A stretch of DNA of 20,093 nucleotides, from positions 1-20,093 of IMG/VR virus record IMGVR_UViG_3300042691_000745. One strand, 5' to 3'. Each line of letters opens with the position of its first letter. Within the stretch, counting starts at the first letter, position 1. Positions 6,181 through 14,086 of the stretch are shown here, in pieces. Source of the stretch: a virus. Made by a program: the position numbers and the translations under genes. The notes beneath the pieces were generated by a model. That model was not told the DNA's origin. It saw nothing but the letters and a program-made list of their open reading frames with translations, and searched no databases.

Positions 6181-7101
6181 GTGTTTGCTGATGCACCATT
6201 TGCCACAGTCCCATTTGCTGCACGAGGTGCGGGTGGGCAGGTTATTGATAGCGCGGTTGTAGAGTCTGCAACAGCTTCGGATGCAGTAGCTGCCCTTGCA
6301 ATATTCTTGGCGGCGGTTACAGAGGCTTCAGCGGTATCAGACAGCGTAGCTGTTGCGGCTTCTAACTTTATTGCTGACATTGCAGAAACTGTTGTTATTG
6401 GGGACGCTCCAAGCGCCTTGGTTGACTTTATCTCTTCGGTAGAGGAGTTTGCCGCAGCACAAGATTCCGCCAGCAGTCTGGTTGATTTCAGTAGCTCAAT
6501 AAGTGAGTCTGCGACAGGGGTAGATAGCGCCTCTTCACTGGCTGACTTTGTCAGTTCAATCTCAGAATCTGCTACCGCATCCGACTCAGCCGCAGCTTTT
6601 GCTGACTTTTTGGCGGCAGTGCTTGAAACTGCCACGGCCTTGGACTCCTCCAGCGCCACAACAACTTTCCCTGCCAACGTAGATGAGAGCGTCACGGCTT
6701 CAGATGCAGTTAGCGCACAAGCGGAATTTTCGGTGTCTGTTGAAGAAACTGTTACCGGCTCTGACAGTGTTCTGGTGGCTCCGTCCACCTTTAATGCAGC
6801 AATCGATGAAACTGCCCAAGCCCTTGATTCCGTCTTGGCAAGTGCGGTCTTTTTTGCTACCATTACGGAAGGCGCGGTAGCTGCCGACCAGATCATTGCG
6901 CGGCTGCTTTGGGAGATCATCAACGATGCTCAAACGGCAAACTGGGGCAACATCAACGCCTCGCAGACAACGACTTGGGCCACGGTTGGAACAGCGCAAA
7001 CAGTTAGTTGGCAGACAATTAACGATGCTCAAAACGCCGGATGGACAGTGATCTACGACGGTCAGACAGATACGTGGCAAGTAGTAAAAACGCAGGGTTG
7101 A
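6181..7101 (+). CDS. Tandem-repeat virion/fibre protein (20-residue and 11-residue repeats)
   Basis: 306 residues from GTG 6181, with no Shine-Dalgarno sequence upstream; translation probably depends on coupling to the preceding gene, which is in the same frame. After a short leader (FADAPFATVPFAAR) come about ten units of 20-21 residues (residues 28-229) with the pattern E-[ST]-[AV]-T-x-S-D-S-x-S-A-x-x-x-F-x-x-x-[VI]-x, plus a partial eleventh. Then follow five 11-residue units (247-301) of the form I-N-D-A-Q-T-x-x-W-x-x. Such repeats build long beta or fibrous rods. The position before two fibre genes suggests a tail-fibre or whisker component. The repeats explain the long open frame on the opposite strand, which is not a gene. 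Confidence 0.7.
   Translation: MFADAPFATVPFAARGAGGQVIDSAVVESATASDAVAALAIFLAAVTEASAVSDSVAVAASNFIADIAETVVIGDAPSALVDFISSVEEFAAAQDSASSLVDFSSSISESATGVDSASSLADFVSSISESATASDSAAAFADFLAAVLETATALDSSSATTTFPANVDESVTASDAVSAQAEFSVSVEETVTGSDSVLVAPSTFNAAIDETAQALDSVLASAVFFATITEGAVAADQIIARLLWEIINDAQTANWGNINASQTTTWATVGTAQTVSWQTINDAQNAGWTVIYDGQTDTWQVVKTQG
6262..6867 (+). repeat. About ten 20-residue tandem repeats (60-63 nt units)
   Basis: Units begin at each Glu of the ESATASD-like motif: residues 28, 48, 69, 89, 109, 129, 149, 169, 189 and 210. Two units have 21 residues. Conserved positions are Glu1, Asp7, Ser or Ala8, a Phe near 15 and Val/Ile near 19. Nucleotide identity between units is low, so the array is old and maintained by protein-level selection. 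Confidence 0.8.
6919..7083 (+). repeat. Five 11-residue tandem repeats (33 nt units)
   Basis: Units read INDAQTANWGN, INASQTTTWAT, VGTAQTVSWQT, INDAQNAGWTV and IYDGQTDTWQV. Gln5 and Trp9 are invariant. This is a second, distinct repeat class directly after the 20-residue array in the same protein. Confidence 0.85.
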
Positions 7102-7105
7102 GCAA

Positions 7106-10100
7106 ATGGCACTTGTAGTTAAAGATCGGGTTCAGGAAACTACCACTACAACGGGTACGGGGACACTGACGCTTGGCGGTGCTGTTTTAGGCTTTCAGAC
7201 TTTTGCAGTTATTGGTAACGCCAATCAGACCTATTACGCGATTGCAGACCCAACAACAGGCGACTACGAAGTAGGTATTGGCACATACACCGCTTCAGGC
7301 ACAACTTTAAGCCGCACCACTGTTTTAGAGTCCAGCAATTCCAATAGCTTGGTTAACTTTGCTGCTGGTTCAAAGAATGTATTTTGTACGTACCCAGCGG
7401 AAAGAGCAGTGTATTTGGATACAGCAGGCTCTGCTGTAACTCTTTTAGACATCGGCACACTGGGTGTTAGCACTGCAAACATTTCAACTGCAAACATTAC
7501 ATCTGGGACAGTTGCTACAACGCCAGTCAACAACACCGACATTGTCAACAAGGCGTATGCGGATGCGATTGCATCGGGTATTCACTTTCATGAAGCTGTA
7601 GCTTTAGCAACTACAACAACTCTACCAGCAAACACATACAACAACGGCACATCCGGGGTGGGGGCAACGCTTACAGGAAACGCTAACGGCGCTTTGTCTG
7701 TGGACTCAACGCTTACTGTCGTTACAGAACGCATACTTGTAAAAAACGAAGCGGCAGGTGCAAACAACGGTGTTTATACGGTTACTCAGGTTGGCTCTGC
7801 TGGAACACCATACATACTGACCCGCGCTACAGATTTTGATACTGTTGGCACTGGGGTTGATCAGATTGACGAGGGCGACTTCTTCTTGGTTACCAGCGGC
7901 ACTGCTAACGTCAATACCGCTTGGGTGCAACAGACCGCGCCGCCTATAACGATTGGCACAACGGCGATTGTTTTTCAGCAGTTCTCTGCGCCAATTACAT
8001 ACACGGCGGGTACAGGGCTGAGTGAGTCCCCAAGCTACACATTTAATATTGCCAACACAGGCACTGCGGGTACATACGGCGGGGCGGCTTCTGTTCCTGT
8101 CTTTACAACCAACGCACAAGGTCAAGTAACCAGCGTCACTCCTACAGGTATTGCCATAGCCGCAGCCGCAGTTTCAGGTTTGGCTCCATCAGCAACAACG
8201 GATACAACCAATGCAAGTAATATTACATCAGGTACTCTGGGTACTTCAAGGTTGTCTGGCAGCTACACGGGTGTTACTGGAGTCGGCACTGTTACTGCTG
8301 GTACTTGGAACGCTACACCTATTGGTGCTGTTTATGGTGGTACTGGTCAGTCCTCTTACGCTGTGGGAGATTTGGTATACGCGGATACAACAACGTCGCT
8401 GGCGAAACTCGCAGATGTCGCGGTCGGTAATGCGCTGATCTCAGGGGGTGTTGGCTCTGCTCCCAGCTACGGCAAGATTGGTTTGGCAACGCACGTAAGC
8501 GGAACTCTTCCAATAGCTAATGGTGGTACAGGCTCAACATCGACTCAGTTCGTGGATCTTGCTGCAAACGTCACAGGTACTCTGCCTGTTGGTAACGGTG
8601 GCACAGGTGCGGCAACATTCACAGCCAACAACGTCTTGCTGGGTAACGGTACTTCAGCATTTCAAGTCGTAGCCCCCGGCACAAACGGTAACGTACTTCA
8701 GTCTAACGGCACAACTTGGGTGTCTGCTTCAGCCCCAAGCACTATGGTGTATCCCGGCGCAGGCATACCCAACTCCACAGGCACATCGTGGGCTACGTCT
8801 TACTCTACAACAGGCACTGGCACTGTTGTTGCGTTGGCTACTTCACCGTCATTGACAACCCCAATTCTGGGTACACCCCAATCCGGAAACCTTGCAAACT
8901 GCACGTTCCCAACACTAAACCAGAACACGACTGGCAACGCGGCTACTGCTACTACCTTACAGACCGCCAGAACAATTAACTTAACAAGTTTTAATGGCTC
9001 TGCAAACATAACGATACCGCGTATTGCATCAATTGATGATCGCACCGCTGCTCCTGCTGATGGCTCAGCCGGGTATGCAACATTTGGCTTTGGTTCGTGG
9101 ACGAACAACAACTTAGCTCCATATTCTGATTTTTTCTTGATGAGGTCTTACAGTGATGTGACTGGCGGCAACGACAATATGGTGTCGTTTCGCAAAGACG
9201 TTCTTGGAATGCGGGTATGGCAACAAAGTTTTGGGTCTGCTACAGCGTTTTCTACATTTAAAGATGTAGCTTGGACTGACGGCACAAATGCTTCCGGCAC
9301 TTGGGGTATTAACGTCACAGGCAATTCGGCTACTGCGACTACGGCAATAAACCTATCAACCAATCGCACAAACTGGGCTACAAACGGAACAATTACCGCA
9401 GTTGTTGGTCAACTGGCTTGGAAAAACTACAACAACAGCCACACCATATTTGATGCTTCGGCTGGCACGTCACCTGACGGCGGTGCGGTAAACAATACCA
9501 ACTCGCAAATAGCTTGGACGGCAACATACCCCACATTAATGGGGTGGAACGGTGCAAATACCTACGGCGTTCGTGTTGACTCCGCTCGGATAGCTGACAG
9601 CGCTACTACTGCATCCAACTCCACCAATCTTGGTGGCTACGCCGCTAATACATACATTGGCAAGTTCGGCAACGTTAGCGGCTACTACCAAGCGGACAAC
9701 TGGCTTCAGTTCAATACTTCTAATGGCCTGTACTGGCCCAGTACAAACGCGGCGGAACTTACCGCCAACACAACAAGTACTTACGGTGCTATATCAATTA
9801 TTGGGGTAAGAAATACTTGGAGAGGAATCCACTTCAACGGCGGCGGAAGCCAGCCGCACCTTATGTTTGACGGTAGTTCAAACGGCGGTATTTACTATGA
9901 GGGTGGTGGGCGTTGGGCAAACTACTACAACTACGGTAATAACTGCACAGGTTTTGGCACATCATCAACCAATGCTAATTATGGCATATACGTCACAAAA
10001 GGTGGTTATTTTGACGGTCGTGTAGACGCAACTATTTTTTACGATGCCAACAACTCTTCGTATTACGTAGACCCCAGCAGTGTTTCTGTGTTCAGTGACA

Positions 10101-11224
10101 TAAGAATCAATGATGGTAATGTGCAGTTGCGTAGCAACAACGTCCCAAGAAACACAAAGTGGAGAGCGCTAGAGGGTACTACTGATGTTGGTATTTCTTT
10201 TTACAACGCCCAAGATGTGTGGTGTATGCAGTTGTACGCTAACGCAGGAAATGAGTATGGATTTTTAAGGTCTAATTGGTCTACTTGGGATTTAAGAAAA
10301 GTTCCAAACGGCAACCTGTTCATGAATGATAACAACAGTTATTATTTAAACATTACTGACACTTCAAATATAAATAAGCTCTATTACAACAACAACATGG
10401 TTTCCCAAAACTATGGGGTTGGGCAGGTGGGCCTTTACGACTCATACCGTTATCAAGCCCTTTTTTCGATGGGGGAGTCTTACATTCTTCCAGCTAACGG
10501 AACTAGCACAGGCAACCTGTACGGAATGGCTTGGTCACACCCCAACGCTGGCGGCATAGCGGGGAATCTTGCTTCTCATGGATTTCTTATTCTTGAGAAC
10601 GGAAGCTTTAGAGGGGCGTGGGGCGGCGCAAGTTTAAGAAACCCCGGTGATATTCGCGGCACAATCTTTTATGATTACGACAACACTGGGTATTATTTAG
10701 ACCCGACCAGCATTTACTCTTTGCGTACCGTAGGCGATTGGCGTGCTGATAGTGCGGGTTGGACTGGTGAGTTCGCAGGGAAGATACAGTACCACTCTAA
10801 TAATTGGTATCTTCAGTTTACTAGCAACGTAATTTTCCGCAATGGTGGTGGCACTAACGTAATGGTTTGTGACAACGGCGGTAATCTGACAGTAACAGGG
10901 TCAATATCTGGGTCAACTTCATATCCAGCCCGTGCTTGGGTAAACTTTTTTGGTCAGGGCTATACATCTATTCGGGCAAGTTCGAATGTAAGCTCAGTTT
11001 CATACAACGGGACAGGAAATTACACAATAAACTTCTCAACTGCAATGGTTGATGCAAATTACGCTACTATCGGTTCGGCTTGGTATCCCGGCGCACAACA
11101 AGCGGTTTTCAACGGCAATAGCGGGGGTACATATGCAACAACAGCAGTTCAAGTCTTTGTGGTTAATTCAGCAAATGGCGCATTACTCGATTCCCCCATT
11201 GTAAATGCCGCAATCTTCCGTTAA
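7106..11224 (+). CDS. Long tail fibre protein
   Basis: 1372 residues, the largest gene here. Residues 1-105 (VKDRVQETTTTTGTGTLTL ... AAGSKNVFCTYPAERAVYLD) are a widespread phage fibre N-terminal domain. Residues about 173-300 form a second known fibre module (LPANTYNNGTSGVGATLTG ... RILVKNEAAGANNGVYTVTQ). Then come GGTG-containing linkers (about 410, 472, 498), an NLANCTFPTLNQNTTG segment near 590, and Asn/Tyr-rich regions with FYD-x5-YY-x-DP (bases 10037-10075 and 10667-10705). The last 101 residues (1272-1372) are shared with fibre 2, roughly three quarters identical. The fibre presumably binds the host surface. No enzymatic or self-cleaving chaperone motif is evident. The ribosome-binding site is weak. 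Confidence 0.85.
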   Translation: MALVVKDRVQETTTTTGTGTLTLGGAVLGFQTFAVIGNANQTYYAIADPTTGDYEVGIGTYTASGTTLSRTTVLESSNSNSLVNFAAGSKNVFCTYPAERAVYLDTAGSAVTLLDIGTLGVSTANISTANITSGTVATTPVNNTDIVNKAYADAIASGIHFHEAVALATTTTLPANTYNNGTSGVGATLTGNANGALSVDSTLTVVTERILVKNEAAGANNGVYTVTQVGSAGTPYILTRATDFDTVGTGVDQIDEGDFFLVTSGTANVNTAWVQQTAPPITIGTTAIVFQQFSAPITYTAGTGLSESPSYTFNIANTGTAGTYGGAASVPVFTTNAQGQVTSVTPTGIAIAAAAVSGLAPSATTDTTNASNITSGTLGTSRLSGSYTGVTGVGTVTAGTWNATPIGAVYGGTGQSSYAVGDLVYADTTTSLAKLADVAVGNALISGGVGSAPSYGKIGLATHVSGTLPIANGGTGSTSTQFVDLAANVTGTLPVGNGGTGAATFTANNVLLGNGTSAFQVVAPGTNGNVLQSNGTTWVSASAPSTMVYPGAGIPNSTGTSWATSYSTTGTGTVVALATSPSLTTPILGTPQSGNLANCTFPTLNQNTTGNAATATTLQTARTINLTSFNGSANITIPRIASIDDRTAAPADGSAGYATFGFGSWTNNNLAPYSDFFLMRSYSDVTGGNDNMVSFRKDVLGMRVWQQSFGSATAFSTFKDVAWTDGTNASGTWGINVTGNSATATTAINLSTNRTNWATNGTITAVVGQLAWKNYNNSHTIFDASAGTSPDGGAVNNTNSQIAWTATYPTLMGWNGANTYGVRVDSARIADSATTASNSTNLGGYAANTYIGKFGNVSGYYQADNWLQFNTSNGLYWPSTNAAELTANTTSTYGAISIIGVRNTWRGIHFNGGGSQPHLMFDGSSNGGIYYEGGGRWANYYNYGNNCTGFGTSSTNANYGIYVTKGGYFDGRVDATIFYDANNSSYYVDPSSVSVFSDIRINDGNVQLRSNNVPRNTKWRALEGTTDVGISFYNAQDVWCMQLYANAGNEYGFLRSNWSTWDLRKVPNGNLFMNDNNSYYLNITDTSNINKLYYNNNMVSQNYGVGQVGLYDSYRYQALFSMGESYILPANGTSTGNLYGMAWSHPNAGGIAGNLASHGFLILENGSFRGAWGGASLRNPGDIRGTIFYDYDNTGYYLDPTSIYSLRTVGDWRADSAGWTGEFAGKIQYHSNNWYLQFTSNVIFRNGGGTNVMVCDNGGNLTVTGSISGSTSYPARAWVNFFGQGYTSIRASSNVSSVSYNGTGNYTINFSTAMVDANYATIGSAWYPGAQQAVFNGNSGGTYATTAVQVFVVNSANGALLDSPIVNAAIFR
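10037..10705 (+). repeat. Two FYD...YYxDP motifs in fibre 1
   Basis: Bases 10037-10075 and 10667-10705 each encode 13 residues, FYDANNSSYYVDP and FYDYDNTGYYLDP. A weaker relative (DNNSYYLN) lies between them near 10327-10350. I remember such motifs recurring in environmental-phage fibres, each probably marking one repeat of the shaft or a receptor-binding subdomain. Confidence 0.65.
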
Positions 11225-11225
11225 A

Positions 11226-11261
11226 GAAAAACTATGACACAAGTAATTATTTATCCAAACA
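11226..11261 (+). repeat. 36-nt direct repeat, copy 1 (after fibre 1)
   Basis: Identical over 36 bases to 13577-13612. It runs from just after the fibre stop codon through the ATG and the first codons (MTQVIIYPN) of the following reading frame. The base just before it (A, against G in copy 2) weakens the ribosome-binding site from AAGGAAA to AAAGAAA. Confidence 0.95.
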
Positions 11262-11308
11262 TCGCGGACTGCTTGACAGTTAAAATCAAATACCCTAAAG
11301 GAGTGTAA
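11234..11308 (+). pseudogene. Truncated copy of the 13585 gene
   Basis: A 24-codon frame, ATG 11234 to TAA 11306-11308. Its first nine residues (MTQVIIYPN) equal the start of the 89-residue protein at 13585. It then reads IADCLTVKIKYPKGV and stops. It sits directly after fibre 1, as the intact gene sits after fibre 2, and its ribosome-binding site is weakened. It is best read as the remnant of a duplicated or exchanged fibre-plus-accessory cassette. Its AAAGGAGTG end (11296-11304) now serves as the ribosome-binding site for the next gene at 11311. Expression of a 24-residue peptide cannot be excluded. Confidence 0.75.
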
Positions 11309-11310
11309 AC

Positions 11311-11670
11311 ATGGCAATCACATACACATGGGCCGTAACAGGCATGAAAGTTACCAATGTGGGAACAGAAACCAACTACGTTGTTCAAACGTACTGGACA
11401 AAAACCGGCACGGATGAGAACGGCAACACTGGCGTGTTCAGTGGCGCAACACCTTTTACCGCCAATCCAGATCAAACCGACTTCATACCTTACGACGAAC
11501 TAACGCAAGAAATTGTGCTGGGCTGGATTCAGCCTGTTGTAACCGGCAGTTACGAAGAGCATGTCAATGCACAGATTGCCAAGCAGATAGCGGATAAAAT
11601 TGACCCCGTAACAGAACCCGCTTTACCTTGGGCTCCCCCAACCCCACCAACCCCAACCCCAACTCCATAA
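11311..11670 (+). CDS. Small conserved tail-fibre-associated protein with Pro-rich tail
   Basis: 119 residues; AAAGGAGTG at 11296-11304 gives a good ribosome-binding site. The core (TYTWAVTGMKVTNVG ... NYVVQTYWTKTGTDENGNTG ... SGATPF ... LGWIQPVVTGSYEEHVNAQI) matches a small phage family that I recall downstream of fibre genes, without assigned function. The C-terminus is a Pro/Thr tail (APPTPPTPTPTP) encoded by a CCCCAA-type near-repeat. It might assist fibre assembly or be a small virion protein. It lies between the two fibre cassettes and is followed closely by another small gene. Confidence 0.75.
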   Translation: MAITYTWAVTGMKVTNVGTETNYVVQTYWTKTGTDENGNTGVFSGATPFTANPDQTDFIPYDELTQEIVLGWIQPVVTGSYEEHVNAQIAKQIADKIDPVTEPALPWAPPTPPTPTPTP

Positions 11671-11679
11671 GGAAAACAA

Positions 11680-11862
11680 ATGAACGACAAAATCAACATC
11701 GGCGAAGTAACCATTACCGAATTCAACGTAATCATGAAGCAGTTGTCTGTTGGTCAGCTTGGCGAGTGCATTGACCTGTTTATGAAATTGAGCAAGTTGG
11801 GTCAAGAATTTCAAGCAGCACAGCAATCAGGGACTAGAGCAGTACCACCCCCAGCAGTATAA
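11680..11862 (+). CDS. Small hypothetical protein
   Basis: 60 residues, with AAGGAA just after the upstream stop as ribosome-binding site. Mostly amphipathic helix (EFNVIMKQLSVGQLGECIDL, FMKLSKLGQEF), ending in a short Pro-rich tail. No family is recognised. The next gene, fibre 2, starts nine bases after its stop with an AAGGAG site between them, so it is part of the same transcript and well translated. A helper for fibre assembly is conceivable but unsupported. Confidence 0.65.
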   Translation: MNDKINIGEVTITEFNVIMKQLSVGQLGECIDLFMKLSKLGQEFQAAQQSGTRAVPPPAV

Positions 11863-11871
11863 GGAGCAGCC

Positions 11872-13575
11872 ATGAGCAGCACATATTCCAACAGTTTGCG
11901 GATTGAGCTTATTGGCTCGGGCGACCAAGCCGGTACATGGGGTCAGACCACCGACAACAACTTTGCTTACATTTTTGATACTGCTATTGCGGGAATCAAC
12001 ACAGTAACCATCTCATCTGCTGCTCAAGCTCTGACCTATGTAAACGGGCCGACATCTTCTTCGTCCCTGAACCAGTCAATCTACGCCATTTTGAAACTCA
12101 ACAGTGCGGCTGCGGCATCTGCCATTTATGCTCCACCTGTATCTAAGCAGTACATCATTTGGAACAACAGTAGCTTCACAATCACGATATACAACTCTAC
12201 GGTCATCGGTAACACAACTGCTGCCGGTGCGGGGGTTGCTATTGCGGCTGGCAATAAAGTCATGGTCTGGTCGGACGGGACAAATTTCTTTGATATCCAA
12301 GCTCAAAACTTAACCGGCACACTTGCTATCGCGAACGGCGGTACAGGACAAACCTCAGCCAACGCTGCGTTCAATGCCTTGGCCCCAGCACAAACAAACA
12401 ACCGACTACTTAGATCAAACGGCACAAACACATCATTTGCTCAAGCTGTATTGACTACAGACGTTACGGGAACCCTGCCTGTTGCAAATGGCGGCACTGG
12501 GGTGACTTCTTCTACCGGCTCGGGCAGCGTTGTTTTGTCTACAAGCCCCACACTTGTTACCCCTCTCCTTGGCACACCAACATCTGGGAACCTTGCAAAC
12601 TGCACCTTTCCAACACTCAATCAAAACACAACTGGAACTGCTGCGGGTTTATCCTCTACATTGGTAGTAGGTTCAGGTGGTACAGGCGCTACCACTTTTT
12701 CTTCTGGAGCACTGCTCAAAGGCGCGGGAACTTCAGCAATTACAACTGCAAGCGCAGCAGACATTGTTGGTCAAATTGGAGCCACTGCGGTTACAAACGC
12801 CACGAACGCAACCAACGCTACAACAGCGGCATCATGCTCAGGTAACGCGGCAACCGCTACAAGCCCACAATCGGGCGGATCGTTCATTACGTCTAGCAAC
12901 ATTGCCAGTCAGACAGTAGCAGCATGTACAGGAAATGCTGCCACTGCGACCAACCCTCAAAGCGGCGGTTCATTTATTACCTCTAGCAATATTGCTAGTC
13001 AGTCAGTAAGTTTTGCAACAACCTCAACAAATGCTACCAATGCTACCAACGCTACAAACGCAACAAATGCTACCAATGCAACAACCGCAGCATCATGTTC
13101 AGGCAATGCAGCAACAGCCACAAACCCACAGTCGGGTGGCTCATTTATTACATCTAGCAATATTGCTAGTCAGTCAGTAGCTTCTGCCGTTAACGCAACT
13201 AATGCAACCAACGCTACAAACGCAACAACTGCCACAAACCTTTCAACAGCATCAGGTTCAGCGCCATCATATTCAGCTAGAGCTTGGGTAAACTTTCAAG
13301 GCCAAAGCTTTACGGTTATTCGTGCAAGCGGGAATGTAAGTTCTGTTTCCTACAATGGAGTAGGAGATTACACAATAAACTTTGCAACAGCTATGCAAGA
13401 TACATTGTATGCTGTTGTTGGTTCAGCTTGGTATCCCGGCGCAGTACAAGCACTTTTTTCCGGCAATAGCACTGGTGGTACATACACAACATCAGCGGTT
13501 CAAGTTGCTGTGGCTAATTCAGTAAATGGTGCAGCACTTGATTCCAACATTATAAATGCTTCAATCTTTCGTTAA
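11872..13575 (+). CDS. Second tail fibre protein with repeat shaft
   Basis: 567 residues; TAAGGAG nine bases upstream of ATG 11872. The N-terminus (STYSNSLRIELIGSGDQAGT, then WGQTTDNNF) is a widespread fibre attachment domain different from that of fibre 1. The middle has GGTG linkers (TLAIANGGTGQTS, TLPVANGGTGVTS) and SGNLANCTFPTLNQNTTG, also present in fibre 1. Residues about 309-452 contain Asn-Ala-Thr triplet arrays and three 29-residue repeats. The C-terminal 102 residues (466-567) are shared with fibre 1. Different N-termini with the same tip imply two attachment points presenting related receptor-binding ends. Confidence 0.85.
   Translation: MSSTYSNSLRIELIGSGDQAGTWGQTTDNNFAYIFDTAIAGINTVTISSAAQALTYVNGPTSSSSLNQSIYAILKLNSAAAASAIYAPPVSKQYIIWNNSSFTITIYNSTVIGNTTAAGAGVAIAAGNKVMVWSDGTNFFDIQAQNLTGTLAIANGGTGQTSANAAFNALAPAQTNNRLLRSNGTNTSFAQAVLTTDVTGTLPVANGGTGVTSSTGSGSVVLSTSPTLVTPLLGTPTSGNLANCTFPTLNQNTTGTAAGLSSTLVVGSGGTGATTFSSGALLKGAGTSAITTASAADIVGQIGATAVTNATNATNATTAASCSGNAATATSPQSGGSFITSSNIASQTVAACTGNAATATNPQSGGSFITSSNIASQSVSFATTSTNATNATNATNATNATNATTAASCSGNAATATNPQSGGSFITSSNIASQSVASAVNATNATNATNATTATNLSTASGSAPSYSARAWVNFQGQSFTVIRASGNVSSVSYNGVGDYTINFATAMQDTLYAVVGSAWYPGAVQALFSGNSTGGTYTTSAVQVAVANSVNGAALDSNIINASIFR
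12796..13227 (+). repeat. Asn-Ala-Thr (9-nt) arrays in fibre 2
   Basis: Three tandem arrays of the 9-base unit AAY-GCN-ACN: 12796-12822 (three units), 13030-13083 (six) and 13192-13227 (four). They separate the 29-residue repeats. Third codon positions vary, but the unit length makes copy-number change by slippage likely, and each change would keep the reading frame. Confidence 0.85.
12832..13179 (+). repeat. Three 87-nt repeats in fibre 2
   Basis: Copies at 12832-12918, 12922-13008 and 13093-13179, each encoding 29 residues with GNAATAT, PQSGGSFITSSNIASQ and a final V. The second and third copies end with the same long stretch (AGCAATATTGCTAGTCAGTC), so they separated more recently than the first. 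Confidence 0.9.
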
Positions 13576-13576
13576 G

Positions 13577-13612
13577 GAAAAACTATGACACAAGTAATTA
13601 TTTATCCAAACA
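13577..13612 (+). repeat. 36-nt direct repeat, copy 2 (after fibre 2)
   Basis: Identical to 11226-11261. It covers the fibre 2 / accessory gene junction, including the ATG of the intact 13585 gene. Together with the shared fibre C-terminal coding region immediately upstream, it forms a long homologous block of roughly 340 bases at both fibre ends. Confidence 0.95.
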
Positions 13613-13854
13613 ACGAAGGTTGGTTAACCGTCGTTAGCCCTGCCCCTGAGTGCGGTTTATCTATTGAGGAGATTGCCCGTAAGGACGTACCCGCAGGTAA
13701 ACCGTATCACATCATCAACGTAGATCAGCTTCCACAAGACAGTATGTTCTTTAACGCATGGGAGGCGGACTTCACCAACGCAGTAGGCCGAGGGATTGGC
13801 GCAGACGCATGGTTTGCAGAGCAAGCCGCCAAGAAAGAAAAGGAGCAAGCATGA
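13585..13854 (+). CDS. Small tail-fibre accessory protein
   Basis: 89 residues, with AAGGAAA ahead of ATG 13585. It begins MTQVIIYPNNEGWLTVVSPA followed by PECGLSIEEIARKDVPAG, a pattern I recall from small phage proteins encoded next to fibre genes. The centre (PYHIINVDQLPQD, MFFNAWEADF) is conserved-looking, and the end is basic and helical. It precedes another small accessory gene with ATGA overlap. Its decayed relative follows fibre 1, which links this gene specifically to the shared fibre C-terminus. A role in fibre assembly is inferred, not shown. Confidence 0.75.
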   Translation: MTQVIIYPNNEGWLTVVSPAPECGLSIEEIARKDVPAGKPYHIINVDQLPQDSMFFNAWEADFTNAVGRGIGADAWFAEQAAKKEKEQA

Positions 13855-14084
13855 TTACCATCAACGTAACCAAAGCCAAAACCATAGCCCACAACGTGCG
13901 CCGTGCTGCCCGAACTGAAGAGTTCAAGCCCTATGACGAAGCTATTGCTAAGCAAATTCCCGGTCAAATCGACGGCGCTGAAGCGGCAAGGGCTGTAATT
14001 AGAGCCAAATATGCAGCGATGCAAACTGCTATTGACGCAGCTTCAACAGTAGACGAAATCAAGGCAGCGATGCCGCAGAGTTAA
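13851..14084 (+). CDS. Small helical tail-fibre accessory protein
   Basis: 77 residues from ATG 13851, which overlaps the upstream stop (ATGA) and has AAGGAG at about 13839-13844; the open frame upstream of this ATG is not supported. The sequence is helical (INVTKAKTIAHNVRRAARTE, IDGAEAARAVIRAKYAAMQT, AIDAASTVDEIKAAMP). I recall it as a conserved partner of the preceding gene in several phages. Function unknown, probably linked to fibre assembly. The following gene's frame resumes two bases after this stop, but without an ATG. Confidence 0.75.
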   Translation: MITINVTKAKTIAHNVRRAARTEEFKPYDEAIAKQIPGQIDGAEAARAVIRAKYAAMQTAIDAASTVDEIKAAMPQS

Positions 14085-14086
14085 AA

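Noticed and set aside
5916-6923. 335-codon open frame on the minus strand
   Set aside because: It is the antisense of the 20-residue repeat array and the preceding gene. The repeat's codon pattern avoids stops in that frame, and its peptide is just a Ser/Ala-rich mirror of the repeat with no start signal.
8716-8979. 87-codon frame inside fibre 1
   Set aside because: His/Arg/Cys-rich translation typical of an out-of-frame reading of Thr/Gly-rich fibre sequence.
11225-11310. Possible attachment site at the 36-nt direct repeat
   Set aside because: Both copies are inside the phage structural region at equivalent fibre gene ends, with no integrase or tRNA. A duplicated gene junction explains them better.
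11641-11669. C-rich near-repeat (CCCCAA) resembling a simple-sequence or G-quadruplex element
   Set aside because: It encodes the Pro/Thr tail of the 11311 protein in frame. A structure on the opposite strand is possible, but nothing else supports a regulatory role.
12796-13227. CRISPR-like appearance of repeats separated by variable parts in fibre 2
   Set aside because: The repeats are in frame, 87 and 9 bases long, protein-coding and not palindromic; spacers are themselves repeats. This is a fibre shaft.
13284-13469. Short + strand frame inside the fibre 2 C-terminal region
   Set aside because: Cys/Arg/Trp-rich peptide in the wrong frame of a well-conserved domain, without a ribosome-binding site.
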